From Melieria omissa (lineage: Eukaryota; Arthropoda; Insecta; Diptera; Ulidiidae): 64,000 nucleotides of DNA. Below the pieces are notes generated by a model, which was not told where the DNA came from, ran no database searches, and worked only from the letters and a program-made list of their open reading frames with translations. The stretch's first letter is position 1. Every line of letters starts with the position of its first letter. Below, one piece after another: positions 30,755-43,580 of the stretch. The translations under genes were made by a program, and so were the position numbers. Where the stretch lies: positions 75,554,450 through 75,618,449 of the forward strand of contig OZ020269.1 of the NCBI GenBank assembly GCA_963971225.1, written 5' to 3'.

Positions 30755-33552
30755 GGGGTTACACCACTGTAGAGCACAAAAAAAAAGGCATATTTTGGGA
30801 ATTTCTGTAGCTAAAGAAAATGGGCTTAGTGAAATTATGTAAAAAGTATTTTTTAATATCAATATTAAACTACAAAAAAACATATATTTCAAGCAATTCA
30901 AACAAAAAGTGGCGACTGTGCAGCATTTCTTCGCTGGCTTTTTTTTTCCCATGGGTCCACGGCCGGAAACCTAGCTCCTACAATTTTTGATCTGGAACAA
31001 AAAACCAAACATTTTCTGATTCCATATTACAGTAGCAAGAGAAGTACGTATCGAATTTTCGATAAATTGATTTTTCGTAAAATGGCGACATTTTGAGAAA
31101 AAAAATTCAAAATTTGACCAAAAAATCCATCAAAAATTTGTTTATAAAAAAAAAAATATTTACTTTTTCAAAAAACCCATACGTACTTCTCTGGAGACAA
31201 CAATTTCAAACGTACTGTAAAAATTTTGAATCAATCAGTAAAGATTTGTTTGAGTTATGTTTCCGGCCAGCTCAAAAAAAGTGGTTTTGAGATAAACGCG
31301 TTTTAAGTTTTCAGTGCTGTAAAATCGTGTGTAGTATATTCTTACCTTTAATCGGCGATGCCAGGACCATACAATTCGCCTTCCATATCAATGTCCTCTT
31401 CTTGTTTCGCCTTCCTTAGTGCTTGTAATTGGATCCGAGCTTGTTTAGCTTCTCCACTCAACGATCGCTCCGCTAACTTGATGCGCTCGGCGTCCAGCTC
31501 CATGCAAAAATCGTAGCTGCTTGGGCCGATCGTCATGCCCAGTGTGTCGACTATATGGAGAATTGATGAAAAGCCGTCATTAAACACGCAAGCGGCAATG
31601 TTTGTGGCAATATCCAAAATTAATTTTCCCCCAGAAACTGATTTTGGAGCCATGGTCCATACGCAAGCGTTGAAAGACTCGTTGTTATTCTGAGTATATC
31701 CGCCGATGCAACGAGTGAGGAGATCGGTTCTCGTCAAGTCTTCGTACACTGGTTTGATCGCTTTGAAAACTTCATCGTTCATAGGTGCTTTATGCTTATA
31801 ATCGCCCAAAGTCTTTGTCGCTTTCGCCTTTTGCCAAGTGCACCACGAATCTTCTCCAGTTGGGCAGTGATCGTGTTGCGGATGATCGTCTGTAGATACT
31901 TTATGGTTCAACGTAGCTCATATAGCGTTTCTCATCTTTTCCACCGAATCGCAATTTCTGCGAATGGCTAATCCGTAATACACAGATAATTCGTCAATCA
32001 ACTTTGCCGTCAATTTTCCTTTTCCTCCGAGTCCTTTTGTAGTTTTTTTCAAATTGCGTAGGCGAGTACCCATTCGTTTTTGCACATGGTCTATGCATTC
32101 TTTTTTCAAAACTTGAGTTTCTGTGTAAGGCTTTGCATCTGTAATACCTTTGAATGTCTTCGAATCGCCGTCGCCTACATAATTTGTGTACTTCAGATTG
32201 TGTAGAGCTTCAGAGCGCCGAAACATTTCAACAACTGCGTCGATTTCCATTTTACCAGACGATCCCTCGTGGTTTGATTGACATTCGCTCGCATGATTTT
32301 CACTCCATTCCTTATATTCTTCAGTTCCTTCTTTTTTACTCCAGTGTTCACACGCTTTGCAATATTTTGATTTCACCAGTACATCGACAACTTGACCAGT
32401 GTGCCAGCCAATGAGAGAAACTAATCCATATAAGGATGAAAAGCCACGTTTTCGCCAAGATCCGTCACCTGATATCGTGATGCCGTTTTCGTCTCCATTC
32501 TCAACAGAAATTTTTTTTTCTTCTTTCGCTGCTTTTGAAAAACTGACTTGGGCAACAGCTTCAGTAGCACTTGCAAGGTTTTTCACGATTTTGCTGTAAA
32601 ACGATTGAAAAATTGGGCGCGGCAGTTCCATGAAAGAACAAAATTTTTTCATTCCGCGTAATCCGACTCCTATCAATCGCATGGCAAGCACAATTCTGCC
32701 GTTGATTTCGTAAGCGTTTCGAACGTATGGACAGCTTTGTATGTCTTTTTTTTCGCACTTCGCGCATGACACGATTATTTTGAATCCCAGTCCACGTTTG
32801 GCACTTTCAGTAAACTTCACTTCCGAATGACATTTTTTGCACACAACAACATTCGAAATAGCAGCAAAAACTGCTACAAAGTTCAGTATACGATAGCCGA
32901 AAGCAGGATCCACTTCAATATCGTAGAAATCACTGTTCTTCAATTTTTTGGCCGATGCACTGACATTCAAATCCTCGGGATCTTCAAGTTCAAACCGATT
33001 TAGCGGTCGCCTGCGTGACGCTTTCGGTCTCTTGGAGAACGCACTGTCACTTTTCATGCCTTTTTTACAACGATACGGTTTACCGGAACTCATTACGATA
33101 TTCGACTTCAATTATAGCTTTAGAATTTGTACTATATTTGAGTATAACGCAATTTTTACGCGGCAAAGATTCGAGGAAATAGCGACTTCTCCGACAGGTG
33201 ATTTTCGCTATACTAACGCTTCGTAGATTTTCATCCCGTGTAATTGACTAAAACTGACTCCTACATTCAAGCAGGTGAATTCTTTTCATTGAAAAGTAGT
33301 CAATAGACAACCGTTACTCTATTCACTGTCACCGCACCTGCTTTCGTACCCCAATATAGAATCGCGCGCGTGAAATAGAAAGGCGCGCTCGGAGCGTATC
33401 TCAGAGGTCCTGCGGCAGAACTCGAAATTCAGGCATGTACACATTTTTCCCGCACTTCATCTTTTGGTATATTATTTTTAAGACCCTAAATGACCTTTTG
33501 CAATGAAAAACATTTTTTCGATTTTTTGAAAATTCTACAGTGGTGTAACCCC
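30755..33552 (-). mobile_element. Kolobok-type DNA transposon, nearly intact
   Basis: 2798 bp, ends GGGGTTACACCACTGTAG and exact 18-bp complement, flanked by TTAA at 30751-30754 and 33553-33556. It carries one transposase gene on the minus strand. TTAA duplication, G-rich ends and the transposase type together fit the Kolobok superfamily. The only visible defect in the gene is a single TGA. Confidence 0.88.
31348..33111 (-). pseudogene. Kolobok/Mutator-like transposase with one nonsense codon
   Basis: From ATG 33111 (or ATG 33093) to the end at 31348: 587 codons in one frame, broken only by TGA at 31918-31920 (about residue 398; a TGG Trp there would fit). Order: basic N-terminus; a zinc ribbon with C-x2-C pairs (VVCKKCHSEV, VSCAKCEKK); then the DDE-type core. 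The core has SGDGSWRKRGFSS (first Asp), NYVGDGDSKTF (second Asp), a CxxH/Cys-rich insertion, KECIDHVQKRMGTRL and, after the stop, CPTGEDSWC and YTQNNNESFNACVW (likely catalytic Glu). It would cut and paste at TTAA. Everything needed except the one codon appears present. Confidence 0.85.
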
Positions 33553-33556
33553 TTAA

Positions 33557-33990
33557 TTGAAAAGGGAATTCTACAGGCTACAATATGGCAACAAACTTAT
33601 TGTATTTTACTTATGGATTTTTTAGAGAAAAAAGCCCGTTTGTTTTTTTAATTTTTATACACAATTTTTGTTTCGCATAAAATTTTTTATTAGTACATCT
33701 TATGTATTTAATGTTGCACCCATACCGTGTAAATCAGTTGGAGGTTAATTGGGTTTTTTTTGCTAAAAACTTTGAGCTTTGACCCCTTTTGTGGGCGTTT
33801 CCCAGGCAAAATTTTTAGTTTGTTAGATTCAGGAGCCAGCCGTCTATATAAAAGCATACTCATTTATTTTTTTTCCTTTTTGCGAATTTTGGCAGTGGCA
33901 GCTTGCATTGAAATCTTAAATTGAAAACTTCCGATACAGAATTTTTATTACTTTGTGACATTTTTTAACTAAAGTTGTACCAAAGAGATT
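33557..33990. other. AT-rich flank of the Harbinger relic
   Basis: No gene. It may be the non-coding 5' part of the PIF/Harbinger relic that follows; its terminal repeat was not found. Confidence 0.35.
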
Positions 33991-34345
33991 ATGGACAATG
34001 CCTTACTCCTTTTTTTATCATCCGATGAAAGTGATGATGACGAAAGAATTGTGTGAAGGCGATTAAGGGACCAAAGCAACCCATTAGATTTACCAAGCGC
34101 GGCGTTAGTTAAATAAAAAAATATAAGAACAAACTTACACTGTACAAAGTTCTCTTACAGATTTGTTGAAGATTTCGCTTGAATAAAGAAGCATTTAAAT
34201 ATGTTTAAGAGAAGTTAAGTTTTGATCCGCAGCAGTCTACAGCGGCTCAACCAACGCTGCAGCAGCCCTTACTCTTCTAGCAGCCCTCTCTTCTAGTGGT
34301 GGCTACCAACATTTACTGGGTTGCGACTATTTGATTGGAATGGCA
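33991..34345 (+). pseudogene. PIF/Harbinger transposase N-terminal relic
   Basis: From ATG 33991 the plus strand reads MDNALLLFLSSDESDDDERI, then RRLRDQSNPLDLPSAA, LNKEAFKYV and GGYQHLLGCDYLIGMA across several frames and stops. This sequence of motifs is the N-terminal part of PIF/Harbinger DDE nucleases. The catalytic core is missing. Heavily decayed. Confidence 0.6.
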
Positions 34346-35106
34346 CATAAATACTGCAATTAGCTCCTTTGGACCTCATTTATTTTATTTGTATTTGCCT
34401 AAAATAGTTCTTTTAGCAATATAATTGTTTTTTTATAATTTTTATCACAAATTTCTTACATTATTTTCTCTTCTTGTCGTTTACGAACACAATTTTTGAT
34501 CGAATGACAGTTCGTAAGAAAATACTCGTTTTTTCTGAAGGCATCATACCGAACTACGTTCACGTATGGCGTAATACGAAATCATAACTTTTACGTGACG
34601 AGTTGTACGTTCACGGAACATTCGATTCGACCCAGGTTAAGTTAGGGGCAGTTTAGAGAGTTCACAAACACCAGTCTTGGCCGGCTGGAAAGGGAGTGCA
34701 TTGGGACTCCCCCCCGTCAAATGGGCTATGCTATTAATGTCTATGCTATTAATGGCACAGATTAGTTAATTAATAACACAGTGCAACACTGAAAAAAGGG
34801 ACAAGGTCAAACCCATCTCATTCGATAGAGGATCTCAGTAGATGAAAAAGTGCCAAGAGATTTTTCCCGGAATGTTCGAGTTTTTTTTAAATTGAGTTTA
34901 AAGATGGCGGCTTAAAGCCCCTTCCCGAAACTTTTAAAACATCATATCTCTTGACTCAAATGTCAGAAAGGAATAATTTTTACGTCAAATGAAAGCTAAT
35001 AAAATGAAGTCGATGACACAATATCCTTTTTGGAAAAATGTCGAAATTTTTTTTGAATTTGTTGCACTGTGTAATTGATTGGCACGACAGCCCGCTTGCG
35101 CGAGAC
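34346..35106. other. Non-coding sequence
   Basis: No gene recognised. 34550-34625 shares ACGTTCACGTATGGCGTA-like motifs with sequence near 45180-45250, so it is probably repeat-derived. Confidence 0.35.
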
Positions 35107-35109
35107 TAA

Positions 35110-35571
35110 AGGCTTGATTACACGTAACGAGTAGAGTGAGAAGACAGCAACTCGAACGAGTACTCGTTTCGTCTAAACGGTAAGGCGAGTTCTTGATTGA
35201 GTCAGTGATCGATGAAAGTGGCGAGAGAGCCACTAGAATCACATTTTGTTTGCTAGGCCGAGCGACCACTACTTTACCGTTATATTTTTCTCTTTTCGCA
35301 GCGATTCGTGCAATCGCTCGTCAAATGCGGCATCGCTCGTGACATGCGGCATCGCTCGTGACATGCGGTATGCGTCACACACCACTTTTCGCTCGGTTGA
35401 GTTTAATTGCGCGAGTTGCTTAGTTCATTTTGTGCGTTGTAAAACCGAACTGACTCGCCGCGTGTCGAAATACGTTTGAACAACTCGTCGCTTTTGCTCG
35501 CTATCCCAATTCTTTCGGCCTAGTACCATTTTGATGTCTCGTCACTCGACTCGTTACGTGTAATCAAGCCT
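35110..35571. mobile_element. PIF/Harbinger-type MITE, 462 bp
   Basis: Ends AGGCTTGATTACACGTAACG and complement, flanked by TAA at 35107-35109 and 35572-35574. A 3-bp TWA duplication is the Harbinger signature. The centre contains GCGGCATCGCTCGTGACAT repeated in tandem (35327-35365). Confidence 0.85.
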
Positions 35572-35574
35572 TAA

Positions 35575-35860
35575 GGTCTAGCTTCCCGCAGCCACCCGTG
35601 TTGTCCGTGTGAATTTGTACGCGGGTGGAAGGGACCTACAGTTTTATGCCGGTTCCGAACGGCAGGTTGGGAGCTTTTTCATAGGCAATTTCTACTCTCA
35701 GAGGTTTGCCATTTCCAGCTGAGAGGACAGCCACCAAAAGAGAAAACGAGTTTCCCGTTATTTTTTTTAGGTGTTACTACATGCAGTATTCGAACTTGCG
35801 TCGCTCTGCATTCGACTCGCTGGACCGCACACTAACCAACTGAGCCACGGCAGATTAGTT
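35575..35860 (-). mobile_element. tRNA-derived SINE-like repeat
   Basis: On the minus strand the tRNA-like head begins GCCGTGGCTCAGTTGGTTAG. It has an A box (TGGCTCAGTTGG, 35836-35847) and a degenerate B box (GTTCGAATAC, about 35786-35796), and is followed by a body containing GGCAAACCTCTGAGAG and GCCGTTCGGAACCGGC. This layout matches a SINE-like repeat that I recall as frequent in tephritid genomes. The clover-leaf is not intact, so it is not called as a tRNA gene. Confidence 0.65.
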
Positions 35861-36056
35861 AGGTCAACTAAAAAGAGCTCCAAAGTGACGAAGTTTTCTT
35901 CCGGAAGGAGTTGAACAACAGTACATAAGGCTTATAACTTTTTTCTACAGAGCTGCAGCTGCGGTAATGCTTGTTGAAAAAAAGACCTGGCTAACTGATC
36001 ATGGGTATCCACATGCTCAGTTAGTTCTACTGCTATAGCCCAGGGTCTCCTTTTAA

Positions 36057-36297
36057 CCGTAGATCGAGCTTCAAAAAAATTAAATAACCCTATCCTATGT
36101 TTACAAAGGAGAGAATTATGAACTTTTCAATTTTCTCAAGACCTCTTTCTTAAAAAAGTGTGAAAGATGATTTTAAACAATCATAATCCCAACACAACAA
36201 AATCACAAAGAATGGTTAAATTAATTATATCCTGAAAAAACTTATAATAAAACTAAAAACCAAATGTATAATTTTTGATACAAAGTTCGATCTACGG
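36057..36297. mobile_element. TTAA-flanked MITE, 241 bp
   Basis: Ends CCGTAGATCGAGCTT and near complement; TTAA at 36053-36056 and 36298-36301. Non-coding. Confidence 0.8.
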
Positions 36298-36301
36298 TTA
36301 A

Positions 36302-37911
36302 GCTGTGCGCTCCTGAAAATCTTACAGGAGCGTTTTATCGCCTACTGCCTATTTCCCAAGCGAAAGTATACTTGCTCCGTTGGTTCAATTCTGTTCGGCA
36401 GCGTAATGTAATTTCTTTACTGCTCATCAGCCAGGAACCCATCGTAAGTGAACTTATCTTGGCTCCGATAAATTTTTCAGAATCGTGCGACATCCGACAA
36501 ATTACTTTCGAAGAGATGTAGGACCCAGTGTGTTACTTAATGGTCGCCTATCTTCGAAGCTATAAATTCTGGAACAAACAGCAATGAGTTTAGATAGCCG
36601 CAATAGCAAATTTCCCCAAAAACATTTCAGAGAATACACCTGAGTGTACTATTCAGTTTTGAGGGGTCTATGCCTAAGGTGGTTTGTACATCCAGCCCAA
36701 GGATCCTGGAATAGTCTATATCAGTCGATGACCATCTTAATGATAGCATCCATCTTAGCGGGCAGCTTGTTACAAGATCTGGCGATCTCCAATCAAGGAG
36801 AGTGAATATGCTTTAGTAAGTAAGAGTAGATTGAATCATGATACAAAAATAGAAGGAAGAGCCGTTGCTTCTTCTCAGCCGCCATGTTGCACATCTGACA
36901 CTAAACCTGTTTTTGACGTTCTTCTTTGAAAATGTGCTACCGTACTGTTGTTAGAAAATCCCTTGAACATTTTCTTACGTCAACAAAATTGAAATGTATT
37001 TTGTTTAGGTTTTTGAGTTTAGATTCTCAAAATGGGAATATGTATTAGTTCCGTATGTATATTTTCCGCAATGAACTCATCATACTTATAGTTTTGGTGT
37101 TTGATGTTTTAGGCTTGAATCAACCGTTGACGAATGAATAAAAATTTTTCAATTACGATCAATCTCACTGAAATACAAAACATAGTTCAATTCGATATTT
37201 CAAAGTACTGGAAAAAAAAGTGTTTTTGTAATTTGTCGCCGTGCCAATTAATCGGTGAGTCGCCAATTTGTTGGCACTGACAATAGTTGCCTATTTCTCA
37301 CATGTTGCTTGGTGGGTTGTTCCTGGTTTTAGAGCAACGTGTTGCGAAACGTTTCTTTTTAGGCCGAACATGTTTTAGGATACGGTTTTTAAACAGCAAT
37401 TTGAAAACACAAAAGAAAATGAATATTAAGAAATTAAAAAAAGAAATAATAACATAATAATTTACCTTTGTATTATTTATTGCGTTGTTGATTGTCTAAC
37501 AGTTCATAATATTACTAAAAAAAAGGTACTAGTCACATTGAAATGTCTATTTCGTGTTTATTTTAAAAAAGATCTAAGAATCCTTAGAACCTTAAATAGC
37601 CCTAATTTAGTATCACAACGAAGTGGCATCACGACCCAAGCTATTGACAAATACGAGAAACGTCAATAAACACGTTTAGTGTCAAAACAAATTACAGCGG
37701 TTCTACCTTCTATATTTGTATCATGGATTGAATAGCTCCGGTGCACAGTGGTTACTGCCAGAGGCCAGAAATAAAAAAATTCGAGATCCAAATTTTGAAT
37801 TAACTAACTAAGCGACTATGTACTCTTATACAATCAAGCTTTCTAGTGGTAAATTTTTTTTGGTTAGTTTCTTGCTGTACTTTCCAAAAATACGTGTTCA
37901 TACGTGGCCCT
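36302..37911. other. Long stretch without a recognisable gene
   Basis: 36970-37035 (AAATGTATTTTGTTTAGG, GAGTTTAGATTCTCAAAATG) looks like a decayed piece of the Mutator-like MITE seen at 11599. The rest shows many stops in all frames and no inverted repeat that I could pair. Confidence 0.4.
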
Positions 37912-38436
37912 TAATTTTTTAAGGAAAAAGTATGAAAAGTGGTGAAGATGACTATGCTACATTTTTGCTATTATTTCGATGAGAATGGGAATCACACCAA
38001 ATAATTTGGGTGTGTTGTATTACTTGATGTTTCCGCTTTCATTTAACGACTAACTCGATAGTTGATTTACGAAAAATAAGCCATTTTTTAACAACACTTG
38101 AAATTCCATATTTTCCGACTTTGAGGTCCAACTACCGCGGAATCGTAAAGTTTATAAAATTGCATTACATTGGAAAAAAGCCGTCAGGTGTAAAAGCCAC
38201 AAAGTGAAAATCATGTCAACCGGTATATTGGTTTCGAAATTACAATCCCAAACGTGAAAAAAGTCAGGGAAAATCCGAAAAAGTGACACGCCAATTTTTT
38301 GCGAAAACTGAAACTAAGTTTTAAAAACGGTTTGCGGATTCGAAATCAGCGGTCCTTAATTACCCTAGAACTGGTGTCAAACCCAGAAAAGCCGACCAAA
38401 TGTCGAAATTTGTTGCTCTGTGTTATTACAGGCAAA
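37912..38436. repeat. Single arm of the foldback family
   Basis: Matches the right arm of the element at 23618-26653 (CCATATTTTCCGACTTTGAG, CTAGAACTGGTGTCAAACCC) and shares about 40 bp beyond it, to CTGTGTTATTACA. Identity is lower and there is no partner arm. Confidence 0.8.
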
Positions 38437-38589
38437 ACGATGTGGTTGCTCTCATAGAAAAACACTCTAAAATACAGGGTCCGAGTATAAAAATTAAAAA
38501 ATTTCTTATGGAATGTTGCTTATATAACCAAATAGAGCATCAAACGTAGGTAATATTTAAAAGTTTAACTTTCCCCAGTAAAAACTTGT

Positions 38590-38825
38590 AGCGCAAGGGT
38601 TAATGAGGTAGTGTTGGCAACACAGCTGATAAAACTTTTTTCTTCTGATTTCCTTTTGATTTTTCGCGAATGGGCATGCTAACTGTTAAAATGGAAAAAA
38701 TGGCCGCCCTCCGCTGTGGGTTTTGATTTGAGTTTGACAATGAGCATGCCCAAAAGCACTAACAAAATACATGGGGATTTTGTTGTTGCAGTAGTGCCAT
38801 CACCTTATTAATACACCTTGCCCGC
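38590..38825. repeat. Candidate short TIR element
   Basis: GCGCAAGGGTTAATGAGGTA at 38591 is an imperfect complement of ACCTTATTAATACACCTTGC at about 38802-38822. Non-coding. Target duplication not seen. Confidence 0.4.
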
Positions 38826-39867
38826 AATCATGTGCATCGAAGGTGAATGCAGCTAAACGGAATGTACTGTATTTTTGTTTTCATAGGTTTTATGAGGACA
38901 GTTTTAATTTTTTAAAACCAGTTGGTAATGTTAAAGGGTTTCAGGTCCAAATGTGGATGGAGGGTGCAAAGGTTTTTAAGATCCTATAATATGGGCGAAT
39001 TAGTAAATCTGGCAAAATAAATATCATAACAAGTGCATTCTCACAAAATCTCGTATTTTTGATTTCTATGTAATATTGAATTGCATATCTAAATTTGAAC
39101 AAGATCGCCCATCTGTATCATTTAGCTCCCATAAGAACGATCAGTCATTATGTGTCGTATGGAAAAGCTTTTCTATCCAAATTTGGAGCATTAAACATTA
39201 CAATTACATTACATTACATTATACAAGTGTTAAATTTTATGTTTAAGCTAAAGCTTAACTAAAGCTTTTATGTTAAAGCTGTTTATGTCAAAAAATAAAT
39301 GTTGAAAACTTTAGAAATTATGTAGTCGATACTGCTAAGAGGCTGATAAAGTTGTATCAAAAAGTATGAAACATAAAGAGTGTGCAAGCAAAAATCTTAC
39401 GGTCAAATATAATGCTTGTTTAAAAAAAACTAAAATAAGAAAATGTAATATTGTAAATTTATGGTCACATCATTCGCCATGGAACCATTCAGGTGTAGAA
39501 TATTTGAACTATTTTTAAACGTAGGCATGCCGCAATAACATTTTTCTTATGACCAAATACTTGTCTTATTATTTATTTCTTTATTTAGTGCTTTAGTAGT
39601 GCTTTCGCCCTATTGAAAGTCAATAGACCCATTAAATTATGTTTTTCCATACAATCTTTTAACCCTTGGTTTCTCCGTTAAATTTCGATTAAAAAAAAAA
39701 TTTAAATCAATATGCCTATCAGTTCATTTTTTTCGTAGTTTTCCCATATTCTCAAAATTGTAATCAACCATGTGAAAATATAAACAAATAATTTTACTCC
39801 GAACTCGCCACGTAAAAATATTTGCAAATATTTTAAATTGGGATCAACCACCAAATTTTTAAATCAA
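38826..39867. other. AT-rich sequence without a gene
   Basis: Contains an ATTACATTACATTACATTA microsatellite at about 39200-39222 and GCTTAACTAAAGCTTTTATG repeats at 39245-39285. Confidence 0.4.
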
Positions 39868-40200
39868 TCAAAGCATTGGCCAGCAAAAAGCCATACACCA
39901 CAAAGATTCGATTGTGCAGCAAAACCAATTGGCAAGACAAAAAAGCATACACACAATAAACGACAACACTAAAAACAATAGCGAATCGCAAATCATCTTC
40001 GTTGAAACAACGATGACGATGCTTTTGGTTCGTTGTTTACTCTCCGCTTGCGCTTCGACGAACAAGATCGCAAACTGTTGAGCGCGAGCAAATTTCCCGC
40101 AACCTATGCCTCCGCTTATCTCTTCCCCCCCGCTTTCAAGAAACACGCTTGACAAATTTTTGAAGATGCGTATTCTTTATATTGTATATTCTTTCGTTGT
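39868..40200 (-). repeat. Interspersed repeat, unclassified
   Basis: The minus strand shares GAATACGCATCTTC-like sequence with the family at 22510, 29165 and 60195. The 95-codon minus-strand frame is hydrophobic and compositional. Confidence 0.35.
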
Positions 40201-40264
40201 ATCCATGGTACTATCTTCAACCTTATATTCATAAAATTTTAATTCACGCTCCGTTTTGAGTTAA

Positions 40265-40749
40265 CCCATTAAAACCTGACCCCAGAAGGGCTTGTGCGAT
40301 TTCCATAAAATTTTACACAATCTTAGTAATTGATCTAATCAAGAAAAAAAATCAAGCAAATAATTCATACCCCCACCCCCTGAACGAGGAGGGTACGTTG
40401 CGCAAACGCAATTTGGGCCTTAGTCACATACAAAACATAAAATTAAAAAAAAAAATTTTTTAAAACTTATTTTTAAATAGTTTAGCATTACAAAATGCAG
40501 CCCACAAAGGGATTTTGATAGGTTTGAAGAATAAGAATTTTTAATTGAATTTCAAAAATTCCCCGAAAAAACCTTTGACTTTGGATCGAAAAAAAGATAT
40601 GAATATTTAAAAAATTTTGAAATTTGAGTATGGCAGAATCTAAAACGATCAATTCGAATCCAATTCTACCCATTTTCAAGTCTTATGAATTACTTAATGT
40701 AGCGAAATTCCCAAACGTTGCGCAAACGCAACGCTCAGGGCTTAATGGG
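40265..40749. mobile_element. TTAA-flanked MITE (piggyBac-like), 485 bp
   Basis: Ends CCCATTAAAACCTGA and near complement, TTAA at 40261-40264 and 40750-40753. TTGCGCAAACGCAA occurs near both ends. TTAA followed by CCC fits piggyBac-type elements. Confidence 0.75.
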
Positions 40750-40753
40750 TTAA

Positions 40754-41531
40754 TTACCTGTACAGTGACGCACGGACGGATATCATTTTGGGAGGGCTTT
40801 ACGTACTTCTTTTGAGCTCAATTCTATTTGAAACGATATTTTTGACCATATTTGTGACCCCTAAAACCCCCTGGGTACGCCAAATTTCAAATATATACAG
40901 GCTCAGGTATATATTTGAAATTTTTTGAGCAAAAGATGTTTTTAAAAATGATCTAAAACATGTTCTCTAGTTTTAAGTTTAGTTTGTAATGTGTCTGTAA
41001 GAACAATCTGTTCATAGACTTAAATAAATAAATAAAATCTTGAAAACAATTGGTTTTTCATTTAAAAAACATGAACACATTTTTTTGCCATTTCCTTACA
41101 TGGGGGCAGGAATGTAGATGTCTGACCACGCCCATTTTCACATGAAATCATTTCCACATTTTCGAAAATACGTGACTAAATTTTCAGGCTGACTGTTTTT
41201 TGACCGCTTTGCCCAACTAAGTGCGATCACTGTGCGGTGATGAAGATAGAAGCAAGTCCTAACTTTGTAAAGTTTTTCTGTGCCACCGAAATCCTAAACT
41301 ACTCCAATAGTTCTTTTGTAGCAGCAGATAGCGATTCAATGTAGCTTGGAATCGGAACCCCAGCTCGATTCATAGAGAAACAGAAGGCAGAAAGTCAGAA
41401 TCTTGTACAAGTTACGTTTCTTGGGGTTGGTTTTCAGACTAATAAAAAATTTTTTTTTTTAGACGTAAATTAACTTTAATCTTAAAAGTCCTATGTCTTT
41501 TCATACAAAAATAATTTCACTATTATAATAT
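40754..41531. other. Non-coding sequence
   Basis: No gene or paired repeat recognised. Confidence 0.35.
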
Positions 41532-41556
41532 ATTCAGTTATATATATATATATATT
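41532..41556. repeat. TA-rich microsatellite at an insertion site
   Basis: TA repeats lie immediately left of the GGGGAATTC element and continue at 44550-44575 on its right, so the element landed in a TA microsatellite. Confidence 0.75.
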
Positions 41557-42684
41557 AGGGGAATTCTTTGTAAGGTGCCACTCTTTGTAAGGTGCCACCC
41601 CTGCTCGATTTCGACGTTCCAGCAATCCAAGAAAAAAACTTCCTATTGTCACTTAAGGTATATATGTCAACATCAATTTTAATGTGGTTTTTTAGGGAAC
41701 AGACGCAATAACACGGTCTGGGTAAATCAAAGTGTCAAATTTGGTTAAGAAAAAACATAAAAATGAAAACTGAAGATTTTTCTTGCGGTGAAAAAGTAAC
41801 CAAAAACTTATAAAAAACTAAGGTAAATATCAGTTTTGGACTTAATTTTTGAAGGATTTTCATAATCCGAAATGATATCCGAGCATATCGTAAAAGGAAC
41901 AAATTTATATCGAGCCCTTCCCGCTATTTTATCGTATGAGCCATTTTTACCGAAATTTTTTTTTAACGAAAATGATAGCACTATAAACTAGCCATCAGTC
42001 CCTAAAAGCTCACTTCTCTACGATGAACCGTTATGAAGTTAGAGAAAAAACAATTTTATCGAATGTCCACTTCACATTTTCCCTTCATTTTTTGTGCCCG
42101 CGACAAGCTATGCGATACGATAAAATTGCTCTAGTTACAAAAAGTAAATTTTTAACTTTATTGCAAAAGTGTAAAATTGAAAATATTTTAATAGTGAAAA
42201 GTGAATATTACATAATTGTTGAAGGTGAACAATGGCCTATTTGCAAGAAAAGGTTTTTTTCTTAATTCTTTGCAGTGTGACGTGCGTGTTATAAAAAATA
42301 GGTGTGCAGTTGTTCGTAGTTACGTATTGAGTAAATTGAGGTGCAGTAATTTGATGATAAATTAAAAAAGAATAATTAAGTTAATGCTTTGATAACAAAA
42401 AAAGTAAAGAAAAAAAATAAATAAAAGTTCTAAAAAAAAATGTTCTGTTTCAGTGCCCAAACCGCAAGGCATTATCAACGCTGGTCCCTTATAGTGACAG
42501 CGATACAAGTTGTAATGAAGAACCAGAAATTTGTGTAAAGCGAGGAAGGAAAAAGAAGAATTTGCCAAAAAGAGTTGAAAATCAGGCGGACGGTGGAGTT
42601 GGCTCACACTCACTACATATTTAGATTTAAAATTTGATGGAATGATAAAAGATGTGCTAGTCAAAAGAGATGACGAATACAGTA

Positions 42685-43580
42685 CAGTGGACGTCCAGTA
42701 TAACGAATTTTCCATTTAACGAATTATGGATTTAACGTACGGCCAAATTTTCTCCATTGCTGGTTCTATATTAAGAACAAAAGTGAAATTTGCTATTCGA
42801 TGTAACGAATATTTATGCTGTTTTTCACCCTTCCAATTGTTTTTGTTTGAGCATTCACATTCTTTACAATAACAATGAATGTTTGGATTCGTCAAGTAAA
42901 CGGTACCTCAATTGTTTTTGTTTTTGCTACGTTAAAACTTTCAAATTTACGTCAAGTTACCAATATTTTCAAATTCTGTTTGTATGCATTGCTGATCATT
43001 TTCACAGGATTTCTTTTGCGTTCGGTCGGCGTTTTTCTTTTAAAAATTAAAATTTCAATAACCAATCAAGAAAAATGTCCAGACAGAAAAGTTTACTTAC
43101 GGTAAAGAAGCAGTCCGCATCAAAGACTTTTCACATTAGCCATTTTGTATTTTGAAAAGGTTGGAATAAAACATGATATTTTTTAACCTTCTGTCTGTCC
43201 TTTGCTCAAAATTGCTTTCGCTGTCCTTTGGGGTCAGGATGACCCCAATCAAACTGTTATATAATTTACTGACAAAACATGAACAAATCTTACACATAAA
43301 TTACAAAAGAAAAGAGAAAAGCCTCGAATAGTGTTTTTCTTGATTTTTTATTGGGTTGTAAGCGCGATTAACACTAAATAACACAAGTACACGAGTACAC
43401 AAAGCCGCTCAACCGTTTTTTTTTTAATTCCGCCTGGGGTCAAATAGACCCCAAGGGACAGGCAGAAGGTTAAAAACTGAATATGTGAGATTTATTTCTT
43501 TAAGAAGGATGGTTTAAAACATAAAAAAATTTCGATCGATTCTAAATTTCGATAAGATTCTTTATATTGGACGTCCACTG
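42685..43580. mobile_element. Pogo-like composite MITE, copy A
   Basis: Ends CAGTGGACGTCCAGTATAAC and a matching complement (GGACGTCCACTG), TA on both sides (42683-42684, 43581-43582). It contains the TTAA element at 43187-43469. Copy B at 57161-58375 has the same parts in inverted orientation. Confidence 0.85.
43187..43469. mobile_element. piggyBac-like MITE nested in copy A
   Basis: Ends CCTTCTGTCTGTCC and complement, TTAA at 43183-43186 and 43470-43473. Inner palindromes GGGGTCAGGATGACCCC and GGGGTCAAATAGACCCC are like those of piggyBac-related MITEs. Confidence 0.82.

Noticed and set aside
35780..35860. tRNA gene
   Set aside because: A and B boxes are recognisable, but acceptor and anticodon stems do not pair well and the sequence continues into a SINE-like body.
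42362..42715. 117-codon minus-strand frame
   Set aside because: Crosses the border of the pogo-like insertion at 42685 and has no recognisable features.
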